From the NCBI GenBank assembly GCA_010356995.1, contig ML996705.1:310001-374000 (forward strand): a stretch of 64,000 nucleotides of DNA. The letters run 5' to 3'. This DNA is from Trichodelitschia bisporula. Lineage: Eukaryota; Ascomycota; Dothideomycetes; Phaeotrichales; Phaeotrichaceae. The position numbers and the translations under genes are program-made. The first letter of the stretch is position 1. The number at the start of each line of letters is the position of its first letter. Below the pieces are notes generated by a model, which did no database searches, was not told the DNA's origin, and saw only the letters and a list, made by a program, of their open reading frames with translations. Shown piece by piece: positions 35,263 through 46,742 of this stretch.

Positions 35263-37170
35263 TCCCAGCCAAATATCCGACCAGCAACTTGTGCAGCCTT
35301 TTTCCTTTGACGGCTTGGACCCTACCTTCTTTCCGGCCGGTCAGGATGGCGCCCTGAACGCCTTTGGCACCACCTTGGAGTCCCCTGACGGCCCATACCT
35401 GGACTTTCTCGATTCCAGCAACGGGGATCTGGACTTCGATTTCGAACAGGATCAAGTAATGGAAGGCATCACGGCATCGGAGCTGCCGGATAAGCGCAAG
35501 AGCCCGGATGGCGAGAAGGAGGAAAATGAAAATGGCTCCAAGCGTCGGGAAGGCGAGGACAAGACCGCGAAGAAGCCAGGAAGAAAGCCCCTGACATCGG
35601 AGCCCACAACGGTAAGCAGGAGCCTGCCCCAAAGGGATGGAACCTAATGAAGAGCAGAAACGCAAGGCGCAAAACCGGGCTGCGCAAAGAGCTTTTCGAG
35701 AGCGTAAGGAGAAGCATTTGAAGGACCTTGAGACTAAAGTTGTCGAGCTCGAGAAGGTCTCGGAGTCAACGAACCACGAGAATGGGCTTTTGCGCGCACA
35801 AGTTCAGCGCTTGCAGATTGAGCTACGAGAGTACCGCAAGCGCCTGTCGATGAATAGCACCGGGCTTCTGGGCCGGTCACCTCCGCTTGGGGCATCATCA
35901 CAGCTCTCAAGTTCGACGAACGGTGTGAACTTCTCGTTCGACTTCCCTCAGTTTGGAACCAACTCCCTTCCATATGGCAGCCGCCCTACACCAAACCCAA
36001 GTACATCTTCTTCCGCAAGCCCTCCTGTAGCGGCTGGTTCCACCGCCGTCCGGAGCAGCAACGGTGAAAACGCAAGCCCCGGCGCACCGTGCACCTCACC
36101 GACCAGGTTCGGATCCGCCTCTCTTCCGCCGACCAGCCAAGGGAACATTAACCGCGATGTCCTGAATAACCTGTTTAGTCCTTGGATGCTTAACGGAGCC
36201 GGAAGCAGCAGCAGCTCTCTTGAGTTTAAACGGTTGTCCACTGAACCGCAGAGTGCTAAGGGTACTGAGAAGGAATCAAGCCAGACACGTGCTTTCCAGT
36301 TCAACGGTACCTCGGTGTCATCTGCTTCACCTTCTGCATCATCCGTTTCTCAATATGGACCAAATTCATCCTGTGGGACATCACCCGAGCCAAGCCACAA
36401 CTCTCCAAACACTGGCAACAGGGACGGCGCTGCGGACATCCAAGACGCAATCGGGCACACTTGCTCAGCTAGCCCCGAAGGTGAGAGCTCCTTCTGCGAA
36501 AAGCTCAACATGGCTTGTGGCACTTTCCAGAATCCGATTCCGCGCGCGATGAGAGTATCTAACGCTGCGCCAGCAAATGCAGCCGGGTCGCCGCCAGAGG
36601 GCGTGCCTATTGACAATGCCTTCAATACCTCCTTTAATACATCCAAGGGTCTTGACTTGTGGGTGAACCAAAATGGCGGCAAGTTCGATCCGGTGCTCTT
36701 TGGCGACTACCGCGACAGTCAGGTTGCCATTGTTGGGGACGGGGACTTCACTGGCGGATTTTTCAATGACGCGATGCCAAATTTCGAGCTTGGGAACCCG
36801 CTGACCTGGAGTGACCTTACTACCGGCACTGGGTTCACACCGACCTTGCCAAAGATGAATCCGATGGAGCAGGCTGATGCGTTACAAGCTGGCCTTGACG
36901 ACGATGAGGTTGTTCCTGGCGAGGATACTTCGAAGATGCTTAGCTGTCACAAGATATGGTTAGTGTACTCTCTGCCTCTCTGGAGCTTGCTAATACCTCA
37001 TTAGGGAGAAGCTGCAGTCTACTGAGGACTTTAACAACGGTAAAATCGACATCGATGGCTTGTGCTCTGAGCTGCGCGCAAAGGCACGGTGCTCTGAATC
37101 CGGCGTTGTCGTGGATCAAAAAGACGTGGATGCTGCTCTGCAGAGACTCCCTCCAAGACGTTCATCCTAA
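35138..37170 (+). CDS. ap1: AP-1-like bZIP oxidative-stress regulator (Yap1/NapA)
   Basis: Exons 35138-35611, 35658-36958 and 37005-37170 give 646 residues. The basic region KRKAQNRAAQRAFRERKEKH starts at residue 159, exactly at the second exon, and is followed by a leucine zipper to about 220. The n-CRD has Cys 427, 438 and 445. The c-CRD has Cys 588, 612 and 621, with the last two flanking IDIDGLCSELRAKA, the family's export signal. In Yap1, peroxide forms disulfides between these clusters, hides the export signal and keeps the protein in the nucleus, where it turns on thioredoxin, glutathione and catalase genes and drug pumps. All six key cysteines are present, so redox sensing should work. 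The preceding KKPGRKPLTSEPTT string is typical of mould orthologues. Confidence 0.95.
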
Positions 37171-37971
37171 ATGATTCGAGTTTGTCCGCAATTGCTTTTC
37201 ATTGCATGGAGTCGACCCAGGCAAATGGGTAATGGGTTGTTTTAATGGATGCCGGGGTTTCCGCGTCCTGAACCTTGGAGCAGCAGGCGATAATGATGGT
37301 GTCGGGTTACGGTCTTTACGACGACGGCAAGATGATGGCGTCTTTGTAGCTTGGTCCGCGTTCAGAATGACTTTGGAGAAAAGCCCCTTATATTATGTCC
37401 CCGCTGGCTGCGGCTGGTTGGGGGGGGGGGGGAGGTCGCTCAGTCCGTGTCATGATGGGGAATAACTCTGGCACGTTGGTTATGGAATCCGGTGTTACAA
37501 GAGTATGTGTTACGAGTGGAGGACTGTGGCTGTTTGAATGAGATGTATTGTTCAGCGTTACTCAACTTCCTTCGGATCATCCCGTCTTCGTGTTACCGCC
37601 AACCGACTGTGACAGAACAGAGAACTCGAGACAAAGATGACCATGGAATCCTTTGACGCCCCCCGGTCATGCCCAGGTGGTGGTTCATTATGGACTTGAG
37701 CAACTCGCATTTCGCTCGCTCCTCGCCTTGTTGTGGGACAAAGAGCGTCGAACATGGAAGTCTCCCAAGGCCAGACAATAGGGGACAATGCCGCTCAGTG
37801 TATGCTCGGTGCACGCTATATATCGGCATGTGTTCCTCACTGGCCTCTCTGTACGAACAGCAATAACGTGCCATCAGCCAATTGAGCCGAACCTCGTTCA
37901 TCGGTGATTGTCCCCTCATAATTTTATTCAGTCACTTTCGAACTTGACGGCAACACTTCCTTCCAGCAAAT
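37171..37971. other. Intergenic region
   Basis: This holds the 3' flank of ap1 and the 5' flank of the next gene. A run of 13 G lies at 37420-37432. No gene was recognised. Confidence 0.5.
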
Positions 37972-38637
37972 ATGGGCTGGAACAGCGGTAGGGGACTTAG
38001 CATCGTCGGAATACTGGACAAGGGCGGCTACATCGGCCTTGCGGACTCGGAGCCTAACCCTCCCAGCTACTTACGGGCGCTGAGCAAGACAAAAACCCGA
38101 GTCCAAAAGCCGCTGTCCGGCAATCCATCCTTTATCAGACTGAGGGAAAGACTGAGCAAATGCAGGTTTCGCCGCACCCCCCGCTCATCACATGTTCCAG
38201 TCGAGGTCGCAGGAAAGCCGGGCGTAACGCTTTTCGGAGCTAGCAAGCTTCAGGCCCAGAGCCTCGTGCTCACAGAAGAGATGTCGGCATTGATGCAGGA
38301 ATCGCTGGTAGGCCAGCAACTACTTGAAAAAGCCGAACGGCATGTCGAGAACCGAAAGGCGGAACTCTTCAAGAAGGAACAGAAGATCGTGCTCCGCATG
38401 CGCCGGCTCAGCAGCCATTTGACGGATCTGCGCAACTTGGGCGACGAGGACGACGAGGACGACGGGGACGATGTGGACGATGTTCCGACAACGAAAGATG
38501 CGATCCGCCAGGCCGAGAGAGAGTATGTCGACCTCGTTAAGGAGGAGAACAAGCTTACTCAATGGCTCTTGACTCTGCACGAAGAGCAGGTCAAGCGTGA
38601 AGCTGCGCTGGGTGCGGCCATCACGTCGCGAATGTGA
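37972..38637 (+). CDS. Coiled-coil protein, hypothetical
   Basis: This single-exon frame encodes 221 residues. The N-terminal 90 residues are Gly/Ser/Arg/Pro-rich and carry no known domain. Residues from about 95 to the end are strongly helical with heptad-like Leu spacing: a first coiled coil at about 100-155, an acidic Asp/Glu linker at about 160-175, then a second coil to the C-terminus. No catalytic motif, signal peptide or membrane segment was seen. The family is not recognised. A structural or adaptor role would fit but is not shown. Confidence 0.65.
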   Translation: MGWNSGRGLSIVGILDKGGYIGLADSEPNPPSYLRALSKTKTRVQKPLSGNPSFIRLRERLSKCRFRRTPRSSHVPVEVAGKPGVTLFGASKLQAQSLVLTEEMSALMQESLVGQQLLEKAERHVENRKAELFKKEQKIVLRMRRLSSHLTDLRNLGDEDDEDDGDDVDDVPTTKDAIRQAEREYVDLVKEENKLTQWLLTLHEEQVKREAALGAAITSRM

Positions 38638-39188
38638 TACGAAGCATTTGAGGCCGTTGGAGATGCGTTGTGAGTACAATAGATCAGGCTAGCCGCCTAA
38701 CATGTGTGGGTCTTAAGGATTATCCACAAATAAACAGAGCTCAGCATGATTCTGCCTCGTTGAATCGATAGTACAGTAATGTCGGATCGCGTTCGTCACC
38801 CAAACGCCCTGTGTCGAGTCTGTGGTTCGGATTTCCGGGGATTCGGGTCGTGGGTAGCTCCAGAAGGAAGGCGGCTAAGCGCCTTGTGGGGCCCATGTGT
38901 GGCCCATGTGTGTGGCCGTGTGGACCCCAAGACCCCTTCCCTTGTCTGTTTGCGCTCATGCACAGCCTCATCCCTCAAGTCTCACCAGCATGTTCCCCCG
39001 CGCTTTAGCCCTCTAGTTCTCGTGGAAGCCTGGTATACGTACGCCTAGCGCACCAATCTTCACTCTTTGCGGGTTATGCTTCATCTGCGGTCGCTTCGCC
39101 TTTCGTTTGTCAATCCGCTCTTTCGTACTCGCTCCACCCTTCTTTGTCCTGAGAAATAGCGCCGTTGAGGTGACGTTGAAGCTCCGCA
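38638..39188. other. Intergenic region
   Basis: No gene is supported. At about 38890-38925 the phrase GGCCCATGTGTG is repeated directly. An open frame at 38779-39048 has Cys/His-rich, irregular composition and is probably chance. Confidence 0.4.
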
Positions 39189-40694
39189 ATGTTGGACTCA
39201 AATCTCCCCAGTAGGTGGACTTGCCGCCGTTTGAGATAAACAATAGCTAACCATGGCGATGTAGCATACTACTTCAAGCCCTCGCACGATAAGAACAGGC
39301 CATTCGAGTCCCCTCTGCTCTTTACTCAATTCGAGTCCGACCCTGAACCTCGTTACATCCTCCGCCATGCTGATCCGACGTCACCCGCTGGTAAGAACTG
39401 TTATGCCGCAGCACTCTTCGACGCATACATTGCCGATGTGCTTTTTGGAGAGGTGCTGGTGAAGCCACAATGGACACAGCCTACGCTCTCACCAGACGAG
39501 ATACGGCGTAATGGCGGCGTTCCCCCTCCACCGCAGCCGATCATTCCCCTGGAGTTCACTATCCAACTCTACAACCCCGATCAGCAAGTGGTCATCACCG
39601 AGAAACCTGCGTCATGGGGCGGCACTCCGACATACCACTTCACCATGCCTCAACACACATTCCGCATGCCCAGCGCATCGGCCCTGGACCGCAGTTCCAG
39701 CGACCCGGCCGTCGACCTAGCCACTCCGCAGCTCAATTTTGTGTGGAAGCGCGACGGCAAACTCACCAAGGACCTTTCATGCTACATGACGGGCAGGACA
39801 ACAGATACGCGGGGGAAGAAGAAGGGAGGGAAGGAGCCTGATATTGCCATTGCCATATTTTCTGGACTTAGGGACCTTACGATCTATGAGCCGAACCTCT
39901 CGAGGGTGGAAATGGAGGACTACAAAGGTCTAGAGCTGGTTTTACTGCTTGGAGCTACGGTCATCCGGGACATATACTGTGGACAGAAGAAGGACTGTTT
40001 CAATACCGGCGAGGCATCCCGAAAAAACAGCGGTCCAGTCAGGAGAAAGTCTTCCATGCCTCTGCTCTCACTGACAACCACACCATCGGTTTCTCCACCA
40101 GCACCCCAGACCAATGGAAACCCGACGCTTCCTGCACGCGACGGTCCCCGACCACCCCCGGCCGATCCTCGAACGCAGTGGGAAATTGATGCCGAAAGTG
40201 CGCGGCTCCGCGCTCAGACAGAGGCCGAGAAGCGCGAGAGACTAAAGGTGGAAGAAGCTGAGAGGAAGCGTATCAAGAAGATGGTTGACGCCGAAGAAAA
40301 GGAAATGCGGCGCCGGCAAGCCGAGATTGACAAGGAGACGCAGCGGTTAGTGAAGCGCTACGGTGACCAGAGCGGCCTGCTTCCGCCCAAACCTCCGATA
40401 CCTCAGCGACATTCCGCCCCGCTTCTATCCCATTACCCGGCTCAGCAGCAACCCCGTCCGGTTCAGATGCAACCGTACCGTCCGCCCCCGCAAATGGCAC
40501 CTGGGCCGTCTCTGCAGCCTTATGGACAGGCGGGCCCGGCCGCTTCTGCAAGCTCATTCTTCCACGGCGCGCCGAGACCTCAGCAGCCGCAATTGCAACA
40601 GCCGAAGCCCAAGAAGAGTCTCTTCAGCTTGCGCGGGTTGAGCAGCGGAAATCCGACAGGACCTGGCAAAATTTCGAAGAAGCAAAGCGTGTAA
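39189..40694 (+). CDS. Conserved fungal protein of unknown function, Pro-rich tail
   Basis: The supported part is 39247-40694. It opens in mid-protein (NHGDVAYYFKPSHDKNRPFE), so a 5' exon must exist. The nearest candidate is 39189-39210 (ATGTTGGACTC), joined over a 36-nt gap with GTAGGT and AATAG; the frame fits and gives 489 residues, but so short an intron is doubtful. Residues to about 230 are beta-rich and well ordered (EFTIQLYNPDQQVVI; VEMEDYKGLELVLLLGATVI) and look like a conserved fungal domain without a known name. A basic coiled coil follows at about 300-350. A Pro/Gln-rich tail (100 residues) with several PxxP motifs ends in Lys-Lys-Gln-Ser-Val. A membrane-trafficking or actin-adaptor role is only a guess from the tail. 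Confidence 0.7.
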
Positions 40695-41577
40695 TTACCG
40701 AATCATGAGGGCCGGTGGAGTTTTGGGTGTATGTCACATGGTGCAGGAGCCGAACTGCCCTTTGGTGGCCGTCGATACCTTGGGAAATGGCGTTATTGTA
40801 GTTTTGTTTAACTTGCTCATCGTGGGAGGCGTTCAAGCGCCTCTGCAAGGTCGGTATGGGGTATGTACTGAGAGAGAAATTGATCAATTGCGTTCGCAAA
40901 TCACTGTTGACGAGCAGCACGAATGGAGTGTCCCCGTTACCGAAGAGAGGCGTCTAATCCAGCTAAAAAGCTGTCATCGACTTGCCTATTTTTCCGAGAG
41001 AAGCAGTCGTGGGCCTGTCGCAGGCCAGTCATGATGTGTGGCTGGAAGCACTTGTCAGGTTCATATGTGCAGGGTTCATATGTACAGCAACAGACGCAAA
41101 TGTGCTCAATTTTCCGCTTGGCGAACGCCGCACTTCCTACGGCCTGGCCTTACTTGGCTGTGAGGCTGCCCCACCACCTCCACATTCCGCCATTCCACTA
41201 CCAAAAAGCCAGCTTCAACCCCGCTCTCCACACTGCTTGCCTGTACCTTTTCGCGCCGACGCCGCACACCCGGTCGATGCGGCGTCTAGCTGCCCAGCTT
41301 CACGGCGCAAGTCCCGTCCCTTGGTGCATGCCGCCATCACCAACTGGGCAAAGCCAGCCGCCATCGGCTCGTAACAAGAGCATGGAGAGCGGCCTTGTGC
41401 CCATCATGCAATGAGCTAGCTGGTGTGCGGGGGAGCTGCCGTCGACGGGCTCTCCCCTTGCCGTGGTAGACTGAAAGAGCTATAAAAGGAAGCTATGGAG
41501 CGCTGTGAAAGCTGAAGACAGTAACAGCTTACTCCATACCATCCTGTACAGCTATCCCGAAATCACAACAATACACA
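40695..41577. other. Intergenic region
   Basis: This is the 3' flank of the preceding gene and the promoter of the BIM1-like gene. Open frames here have no protein-like features. A TATA box lies at its end. Confidence 0.5.
41481..41488 (+). promoter_or_regulatory. TATA box of the BIM1-like gene
   Basis: TATAAAAG lies 97 bp upstream of the ATG at 41578, a usual spacing for a TATA-driven, regulated fungal gene. Confidence 0.6.
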
Positions 41578-42372
41578 ATGCTCGCTACGTTGCTCCCTCT
41601 GTCCGTCGCACTCCTCCCTTTCGCCTCTGCCCACTTCCGTCTTAACTACCCACCCTGGCGCGGCGACTCCTTCGCAACAGGTGCCTCGCAATGGATCTAT
41701 CCTTGTATGTGCTTCATGGTCCTCTCAAGTCTCGTGCCCGATCAGTATGGCTGACAAGTCGTTCCATCTCAGGCGCCAATGTCTCCCAAGATGCCAGCAA
41801 CAACAACCGGACGTTGTGGCCGCTGGACGGCGGTAGCGTCATATTCGCGGGCTCGCACCCACATGCGTTGACCACTGTCAACCTGGCGCTGGGCGAAGTT
41901 GGGAATTCCTTCAACGTGTCCATCATTCCTCTGTTCAACCAGACTGGCAACGGCACCTTCTGCGTGCCCAAGGTCGGCACAGGCGCCCTGAAGGGGCTGG
42001 CTGGTGTGACCGAGGGTGCGAAGGCCAGCATCCAGGTCATCCAGATTTCGACAAGCGGTGCCGCCTTGTACAACGTGGGTTTTCCTCAGGCAGGTGTGGC
42101 CTGTTCCAGTGCTGACGTCCAACTAGTGTGCGGATATCACCTTCTCCTCGCAAGCTAAGATCCTCGAGGGCGACCAGTGCAAGAACGCTACGGGCGTCAG
42201 CGGCGTAGACATTGAGAACGTGGGCTCCTCCAAGTCATCATCTGCCAACGGCAGCTCATCCTCATCCGCTCCTTCTTCGACGGCCACGGCCAAGAGCGAC
42301 GCAGTTTCCGGCAGGATGGCCTGGGGAGTTTTGGTCGGTGCCGTGGCGGTTGGGATGGCGGCTGCTATGTGA
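41578..42372 (+). CDS. BIM1-like (X325) GPI-anchored copper-binding protein
   Basis: Exons 41578-41704, 41773-42074 and 42127-42372 give 224 residues. A signal peptide of 18 residues ends in SAHF, so the mature protein starts with His19 followed by FRLNYPPWRGDS. An N-terminal His is the copper ligand in X325/BIM1 proteins, relatives of LPMOs that do not cut polysaccharides. Four Cys (YPCAN, TFCVP, NCADI, DQCKN) suit two disulfides. Several NxS/T sites are present. A Ser-rich stretch and a hydrophobic C-terminus (MAWGVLVGAVAVGMAAAM) fit a GPI anchor. In Cryptococcus, BIM1 helps copper uptake when copper is scarce. The protein would sit on the plasma membrane or wall. The third exon starts with Cys at the TAG acceptor. 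Confidence 0.88.
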
Positions 42373-43498
42373 GATGATGCCTGACGAAAGGAAGCGAAAT
42401 TTTGTTGCAGCCCTACGGTGGAAGCGTAAGACTTGCGTCTTATGAGGATGCGGTTTACCTTGGATAATGAAGCTAATAAACAATGACTCCACGAGAGCAA
42501 TGCTCCAGGAAGGCATAACATCCGTGAAGTACTATCGTGATGGCCAAGAGTTTTTTTTGCCTAAGCTTGGCTACCCGCGTTCTAGCACTCATGGAATGGC
42601 TGGAACGGTCGCCGCCTTGCCTAAGCATGATTCGCAAGTGGGGAATGGGCGGCTATGTATTGCAAAGACCCTCGGATGATTGAACGGCAGGCTATTCTCC
42701 GGCGGTAGGGAAGGGAGAGTTAGCCGAATAGGACCTTGGCCTGTCACTCCGGACGGCTGGGGACACTCGGGAACCAACCACCCAGTGAGGCGGGAGGATC
42801 GGGACAAAGCCGAGATGTTCCGTGGTGCATTTTGCATGGCACGGCAGGTTCCAGGGCTGACATGCCAGGGTACTTGGGTAAGGCGAGAAGCAGGCAACGT
42901 TGAATGGACGGTTTGTACATTGTAGGTTACGACTTTACCCGCGAGTACATCAGCCTGCCGCTCCGCACGACCCGGGCGAGTAACGAGTTGATAACGAGTC
43001 TGCGATGTACCGCCGGCGATCTGCCATCCATTCAGGCAAGTGATGTTTTCTGGCGGGAATGGGGGCAGCGCAAAACGGCCATCATTCCGAAACAATCGGT
43101 GTGGGTAATCACAACGCAGCGGACGTGTTCTCATTGATATCTGAGCGATTAATTTACTTTCTGTTTAATCGATCGGACGGGAAGTTTATCATTCTCTACA
43201 ATCAATCGAGCGGCTTGCACCACAGTTTTCTTCCTCTATGGCTCATGCTTCCTTCCTTCCCCCTTGTTCCGTTGTTTCCTTTCACTGTACTCCGTACCTG
43301 TATCCGCAACTACCCCACCTAGCAACGGTTATTGCCGGTCCTGGGGGATGGCTGGGGGGTTGGAGGCGCAGTGGCAGGTGCTCGCGTGTGAATTGCAGGG
43401 CGGGGTTCCAAGCATGCGGGGCGTCCCTGGCGGACATTGGACACGGGAACGACTTGCGGGCAAGTGACAAGAGTGGACGGGTAAGGGCTGTATGACGA

Positions 43499-43571
43499 AG
43501 AGAGAGAGAGAGAGCGGATACGTACCGTACCGTAGAGAGAGAGGGAGAGAATACCGTACGGTAAGAGCGAG
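43499..43571. repeat. (GA)n microsatellite with TACCGTA motifs
   Basis: A GA run at 43499-43514 is followed by two overlapping TACCGTA units, a second GA-rich run and the 12-bp palindrome TACCGTACGGTA at 43552-43563. It lies about 1.1 kb upstream of pck1. Confidence 0.7.
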
Positions 43572-44517
43572 AGGGCAGCAGCCAAATGATCCAATCTTGC
43601 CTAGAAGCGGCGTTTACCCCTCACCAAACTCGCAAGCCGCTTTCGCCTCTCCCTCTTCACTCACTCACCTGTTTCCATTCCCATCTCCAGATCTCTTCCT
43701 CATTCCTCATCTTCCTCTCCTTTTGTTCCTCAAGAACCACTACTCTAAGATACTTCACGAAAAAAGGCGCACTGCTCCCAAGGCTGTGGCGCGCACTGCC
43801 TTCCGATAGCCTCACCCGTTAACCGCCTCTTTTGCCCCTCAATACACACGATTCTCCCCCACCCCTCTCAAGCTGGATCCCGATACGACTAGGTTATCCC
43901 ACATCCTCGTCTCCCCACTCCACCCGCAACCGCCCGTCTTCCCCAGTACCCACTCTGCTACCCCCGCAGATTTCCACAGTTCGCACTCAGCTCGTGAGGC
44001 CGCCTTGTGCGCGCAAACCAACTACAGCCCTAGTTTACTGGACTAGTGACACCTAGACACCCCGCAACCCCTGGCTCGTGATCTTCCCAGTTCGTCATGA
44101 TCCCTTACTCCTCTCGGCCGTCTTCTTTGTTGTTGGCTGTCGTCACTCAGAACAGCGTCGTAGTCCCGCGTGCCCATCCGCACGCCCGCCATCGTCAGCT
44201 AACGGGCGCAACGCGAAATATGCATACAGCGACACCATCACGCTCCCCATCGTGGCCCAAGCCACGCGAAGCAGCCGGCCTGTGGTCCGACGTCCGCTGC
44301 TGCCCGGAGGTGACGCCCTGCGCACGAAGAGAAACCGGGTGGGTTTCCACGAGGAATTCTCGGACTCGCCGCCCCGGCGCGCTCCCTCGGCAAACCTCCG
44401 CAGCAACCAATCGTAGCTCGCTTCTGGAATCTGGGGTGGTAGTTTCTGGTCTAATGGTAGAGAAGCTCCCTGCACAGTCCCCGACCATCTTCCGAAGGCT
44501 TCAGATATGTCAAAGGC

Positions 44518-44525
44518 TATTAAAG
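44518..44525 (+). promoter_or_regulatory. TATA-like box of pck1
   Basis: TATTAAAG lies 122 bp before the pck1 ATG. Spacing and sequence are acceptable for a TATA element, but the match is imperfect. Confidence 0.35.
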
Positions 44526-44646
44526 GCGAGGACGCCCCGCCATTTCCAAGTCCTTCTCCAGACTACTGGCTGAAGACTTTACCCGTCAGCAGGAACACCC
44601 TCCACAAAAACAATACTACCACTCCTCCACATTGACATCATTCAAA

Positions 44647-46742
44647 ATGGTCTCCCCTTCAGTCAACAAGACTTCGTTGCACCCCGGTGGTGTCCAGTAC
44701 GTTGCTCTCACAACTTGCTCGTCGTCGGGTTACTGACCAATTCCTCCAGACCGCAGCGCGAACACACCGAAATCGAGGAGGAGCTGCACTCGCATGCCCA
44801 CATCGACTATGACCGTGTTGCCATTGTCAGCCTTCCCGTGCTCTGCCTCAACTTATCTCATGCTGACGTCAATTGATAGGTCGCCAACCCCTCAGTGGCC
44901 GCGCTCTATGAAGACGCGCTGGTTTACGAAAGTGGCTCAGCAATTACGTCTTCCGGTGCTCTCTCTGCCTACTCTGGGGCTAAAACCGGCCGTTCGCCCT
45001 CGGACAAGCGCATTGTCCAGGAGCCGAGCTCAGAAAAGGACATTTGGTGGGGACCGGTAAACAAGCCGATGACGCCTGATGTAAGCCGATCGCCTTTTTC
45101 TCCACTTTCTTTCATTTGCCCCCCGCGCGAAAGAAACTCAGATCACTCGACGGGTGATTTCTGGGACGACGTCACGTTGGGTGGGTCTGGCTTCGTTGCC
45201 GAACGCAAGCCTCGGAGACCCTGGTGGCGCCTGCGCTTCCCCGCATTTCGCACCATGTCCGATCCGGCGCCCACGGCTATTACATACTCACCTTGCACGT
45301 GATTGGTTGCCTCTTTTGACATTTGCTGACATTTTTCCCTTCTAGGTCTGGCGTATCAACCGTGAGCGTGCCATTGACTATCTCAACACCCGGAATCGCA
45401 TCTACGTCGTCGATGGCTTCGCTGGCTGGGATGAGCGGTACCGCATCCGCGTGCGCGTTGTCTGCGCTCGCGCCTACCACGCACTCTTCATGCGCAACAT
45501 GCTCATCCGCCCGTCGCCCGAGGAGCTCGAGGGCTTCCATCCCGACTATGTCATCTACAACGCCGGCGCTTTCCCCGCCAACAGGTACACCACCGGCATG
45601 ACGTCAGCGACCTCCGTATCCATCAACTTTGCTGAGAAGGAGATGGTCATTCTCGGCACCGAGTACGCCGGCGAGATGAAGAAAGGTATCTTCACAGTTT
45701 TGTTCTACGAGATGCCCGTCAAGCACAACGTTCTTACCCTCCACTCCTCGGCCAACGAGGGCAAGGACGGCGATGTTACCGTCTTCTTCGGTCTTTCCGG
45801 CACTGGCAAGACCACTCTTTCGGCCGACCCCAAGCGCGCGCTCATTGGTGACGATGAGCACTGCTGGAGCGACCGTGGCGTCTTCAACATTGAGGGCGGG
45901 TGCTACGCCAAGTGCATTGGCCTCTCTGGCGAGAAGGAGCCTGATATCTTCAACGCCATCCGCTTCGGTTCCATCCTCGAAAACGTCGTTTTCGATCCCT
46001 TCTCCCGTGTTGTCGACTACGATGATTCCACTCTGACCGAGAACACTCGTTGGTGAGTTATTTCGACCCAAGTTTCATATCTTACCTAACCTCTCCCAGC
46101 GCATACCCCATTGAGTACATCGAGAACACCAAGATCCCCTGCATCACCGATAACCACCCGACGAACATCATCCTCCTCACCTGCGATGCTCGCGGTGTTC
46201 TCCCCCCAATCTCCAAGCTCAACACCGAGCAGACTATGTTCCACTTCATCTCCGGTTACACCTCGAAGATGGCCGGCACAGAGCAGGGTGTCACCGAGCC
46301 CCAGGCCACCTTCTCGTCTTGCTTCGCGCAACCCTTCCTGGCTCTGCACCCCATGCGCTACGCCAAGATGCTTGCGGACAAGATTTCCTCGCACAACGCC
46401 AACGCTTGGCTCCTGAACACCGGCTGGGTTGGTGCCGGCGCCACGACTGGCGGCAAGCGTTGCCCTCTCAAGTACACTCGTGCCATCCTCGACGCTATCC
46501 ACTCTGGCGAGCTTGCCAAGTCAGAGTACGAGACCTACGAGGTCTTCAACCTCCAAGTGCCCAAGACCTGCCCCGGCGTGCCGGATGAGCTGCTTAACCC
46601 CGCCAAGTCGTGGACTGGCAAGGCCTCCTTCACCGATGAGGTCAGCAAGCTGGGTGTCCTCTTCAACGAGAACTTCAAGAAGTACGCCGACCAAGCGACG
46701 TCTGAGGTTATTGCTGCGGGTCCCCAGGTTCCCTCGTCATAG
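44647..46742 (+). CDS. pck1: Phosphoenolpyruvate carboxykinase (ATP)
   Basis: The enzyme turns oxaloacetate and ATP into PEP, CO2 and ADP, the committing step of gluconeogenesis in the cytosol (acuF in Aspergillus). Exons 44647-44696, 44750-44825, 44880-45080, 45346-46052 and 46100-46742 give 558 residues, close to yeast Pck1 (549). The kinase-1a loop GLSGTGKTT lies at about 258-266, and the ATP-type PEPCK signature LIGDDEHCW starts at about 275. The oxaloacetate and metal site region (ENTRCAYPIEYI, then [10 protein letters not shown]) is intact. The N-terminal exon is short, as in other moulds. The third intron is 265 nt, long for this window. Expression is normally induced by acetate or other gluconeogenic carbon and repressed by glucose, but no regulator site was proven here. 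Confidence 0.96.

Larger units (their letters stand above)
42373..44646. other. 2.3-kb intergenic region upstream of PEPCK
   Basis: No convincing gene was seen. It contains a (GA)n run with TACCGTA motifs (listed separately), C/T-rich stretches from 43600 on, and several chance open frames on both strands. The distal part is probably the pck1 promoter and leader. Confidence 0.5.

Noticed and set aside
42589-43134. 181-codon minus-strand frame upstream of pck1
   Set aside because: Starts at a non-ATG codon, irregular composition and no recognised family.
44440-44510. tRNA-like A box (TGGTCTAATGGTAGA)
   Set aside because: No B box at the right distance and no acceptor or anticodon stems can be drawn.
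45081-45345. Open frame in the long third intron of pck1
   Set aside because: Joining 45080 to 45346 restores the conserved PEPCK sequence exactly; the frame between is not conserved in the family.
27005-46742. Secondary metabolite or drug-resistance gene cluster (pump, AP-1, sugar and carbon genes)
   Set aside because: No polyketide, peptide or terpene synthase and no tailoring enzymes are present; the genes between are ordinary housekeeping genes.
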